50,456 nucleotides of DNA from Planctomycetota bacterium. Its GTDB lineage: Bacteria > Planctomycetota > Planctomycetia > JALXBF01. Under the pieces are notes generated by a model. The model searched no databases and had not been told where the DNA came from. It was given only the letters and a program-made list of their open reading frames with translations. Below are positions 50,041 to 50,456 of the stretch, in pieces; within the stretch, counting starts at the first letter, position 1, and the number at the start of each line of letters is the position of its first letter. The translations under genes were made by a program, and so were the position numbers. The DNA is taken from assembly GCA_026981825.1 (NCBI GenBank), contig JALSID010000213.1, positions 1-50,456 of the forward strand. Reading direction: 5' to 3'.

Positions 50041-50456
50041 ATGGCACGTCGGGCTCAACTGCAGCGGGTAGCGCCCCGTGTCGAGCGGCTGGAAGAGCGA
50101 CTTTTGCTGAGCAGTCCCGAAGTGGGACCGGACGGATCGGTAACGATCACCCTGGACGAAGTTTTCGACCAGATCGGCTTCCAACCGGTAGGTATCCAGG
50201 CCTACAACGACCAGGCGGCCTTTACGATCATGGACACGGGGGCATCGGTCATCGCATTCTCCTATTTTGACCAGGTGCTGTTCGAGTTCGGCGGTCAACC
50301 GATCCCGATCAAGGTTCCGAACGGTGTCGAGGCCACCGCGATAGGGGGCACACTCGTGGCGGACGTCTCTTATCCTGGTACCGTTCGCGCCGACGGATTG
50401 CATGTGGCGACGCTGACGTTCGACGAATGGGGCTTTCCGATTTTCGCATTCGACTT
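50041..50456 (+). CDS. Surface protein with LEPR-XLL-type N-terminus and aspartic-protease-like DTGA motif, 3' part beyond window
   Basis: The first 138 codons of a gene cut by the window end. The N-terminus RVAPRVERLEERLLLSS matches the planctomycete LEPR-XLL pattern that opens many large surface or adhesin-like proteins. It is followed by a beta-rich region containing FTIMDTGASVIAFS, the Asp-Thr-Gly-Ala active-site triplet of retropepsin-like aspartic proteases, and TAIGGTLVADVSYPGTV, which fits the strand following that site. The full gene could encode a surface-anchored aspartic protease or a structural protein that keeps the fold. GGGAGG lies 10 bases upstream of the ATG, and a closer AAGG directly precedes it. 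Confidence 0.82.
   Translation, partial: MARRAQLQRVAPRVERLEERLLLSSPEVGPDGSVTITLDEVFDQIGFQPVGIQAYNDQAAFTIMDTGASVIAFSYFDQVLFEFGGQPIPIKVPNGVEATAIGGTLVADVSYPGTVRADGLHVATLTFDEWGFPIFAFD

Overview
The window looks like a planctomycete chromosome (Planctomycetota, PVC group). Pointers are: secreted sulfatases with CxPxR maturation sites, four ceramidase-like exported proteins, a PVC-type heme-binding CxxCH protein with a glucose-dehydrogenase-like propeller, a LEPR-XLL-type N-terminus on a surface protein, a PEP-CTERM-like tail, and high G+C throughout. No genus can be fixed from the sequence alone. No rRNA, CRISPR array, transposase or phage genes were seen; one tRNA (anticodon CAU) was found.

Layout. 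1-2369: a truncated sulfatase and a ceramidase-like protein, divergent. 2482-6979: a two-gene NAD(P)-linked formate dehydrogenase (NuoE/NuoF-like fusion plus NuoG/molybdopterin subunit). 7094-8038: the GTPase Era. 8039-9401: a gene-free, repeat-rich island. 9402-19711: two sulfatases, a DinB-like protein, a YafJ-type amidotransferase homologue that has lost its catalytic residues, a methyltransferase, a second ceramidase-like protein and the large PVC-type cytochrome. 34853-50456: a LamG/PEP-CTERM protein, two more ceramidase-like proteins (one fused to a LamG-like domain), the tRNA, a GH32-like beta-propeller protein, a PhnP-like metallo-beta-lactamase, a 3'(2'),5'-bisphosphate nucleotidase, a secreted nitrilase-family amidase, a membrane zinc-ribbon protein, an ArsM-like arsenite methyltransferase, a DUF3179 protein with an in-frame UGA, and the start of a surface protein with a DTGA aspartic-protease motif.

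The most unusual block is 20075-34310 on the minus strand: eight closely packed genes. In transcription order they encode an ECF-like sigma factor (293 aa), a small protein with a possible C2H2 zinc site (276 aa), an unknown 409 aa protein, a fusion of a Lon-type Ser-Lys protease domain with a CARF-like nucleotide-sensing domain (497 aa), a UPF1/DNA2-like SF1 helicase (1332 aa), a winged-helix-like unknown (656 aa), a coiled-coil protein (372 aa) and a ClpB-like AAA+ ATPase (623 aa). A Lon protease joined to a second-messenger sensor beside a sigma factor recalls the type III CRISPR CalpL-CalpT-CalpS relay, but no cas genes are in view and the other partners differ. I infer a cyclic-nucleotide-gated protease/sigma-factor module wired to a helicase/unfoldase effector set, possibly anti-phage or stress defence.

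A second strong candidate is the DUF3179 gene at 48766-49725. Its UGA sits exactly where the family has the first Cys of a CxxC-like motif. The frame continues intact for another 216 codons, and a hairpin with a G in its apical loop lies 20 nt downstream, as expected of a bacterial SECIS element. It is therefore a probable selenoprotein.
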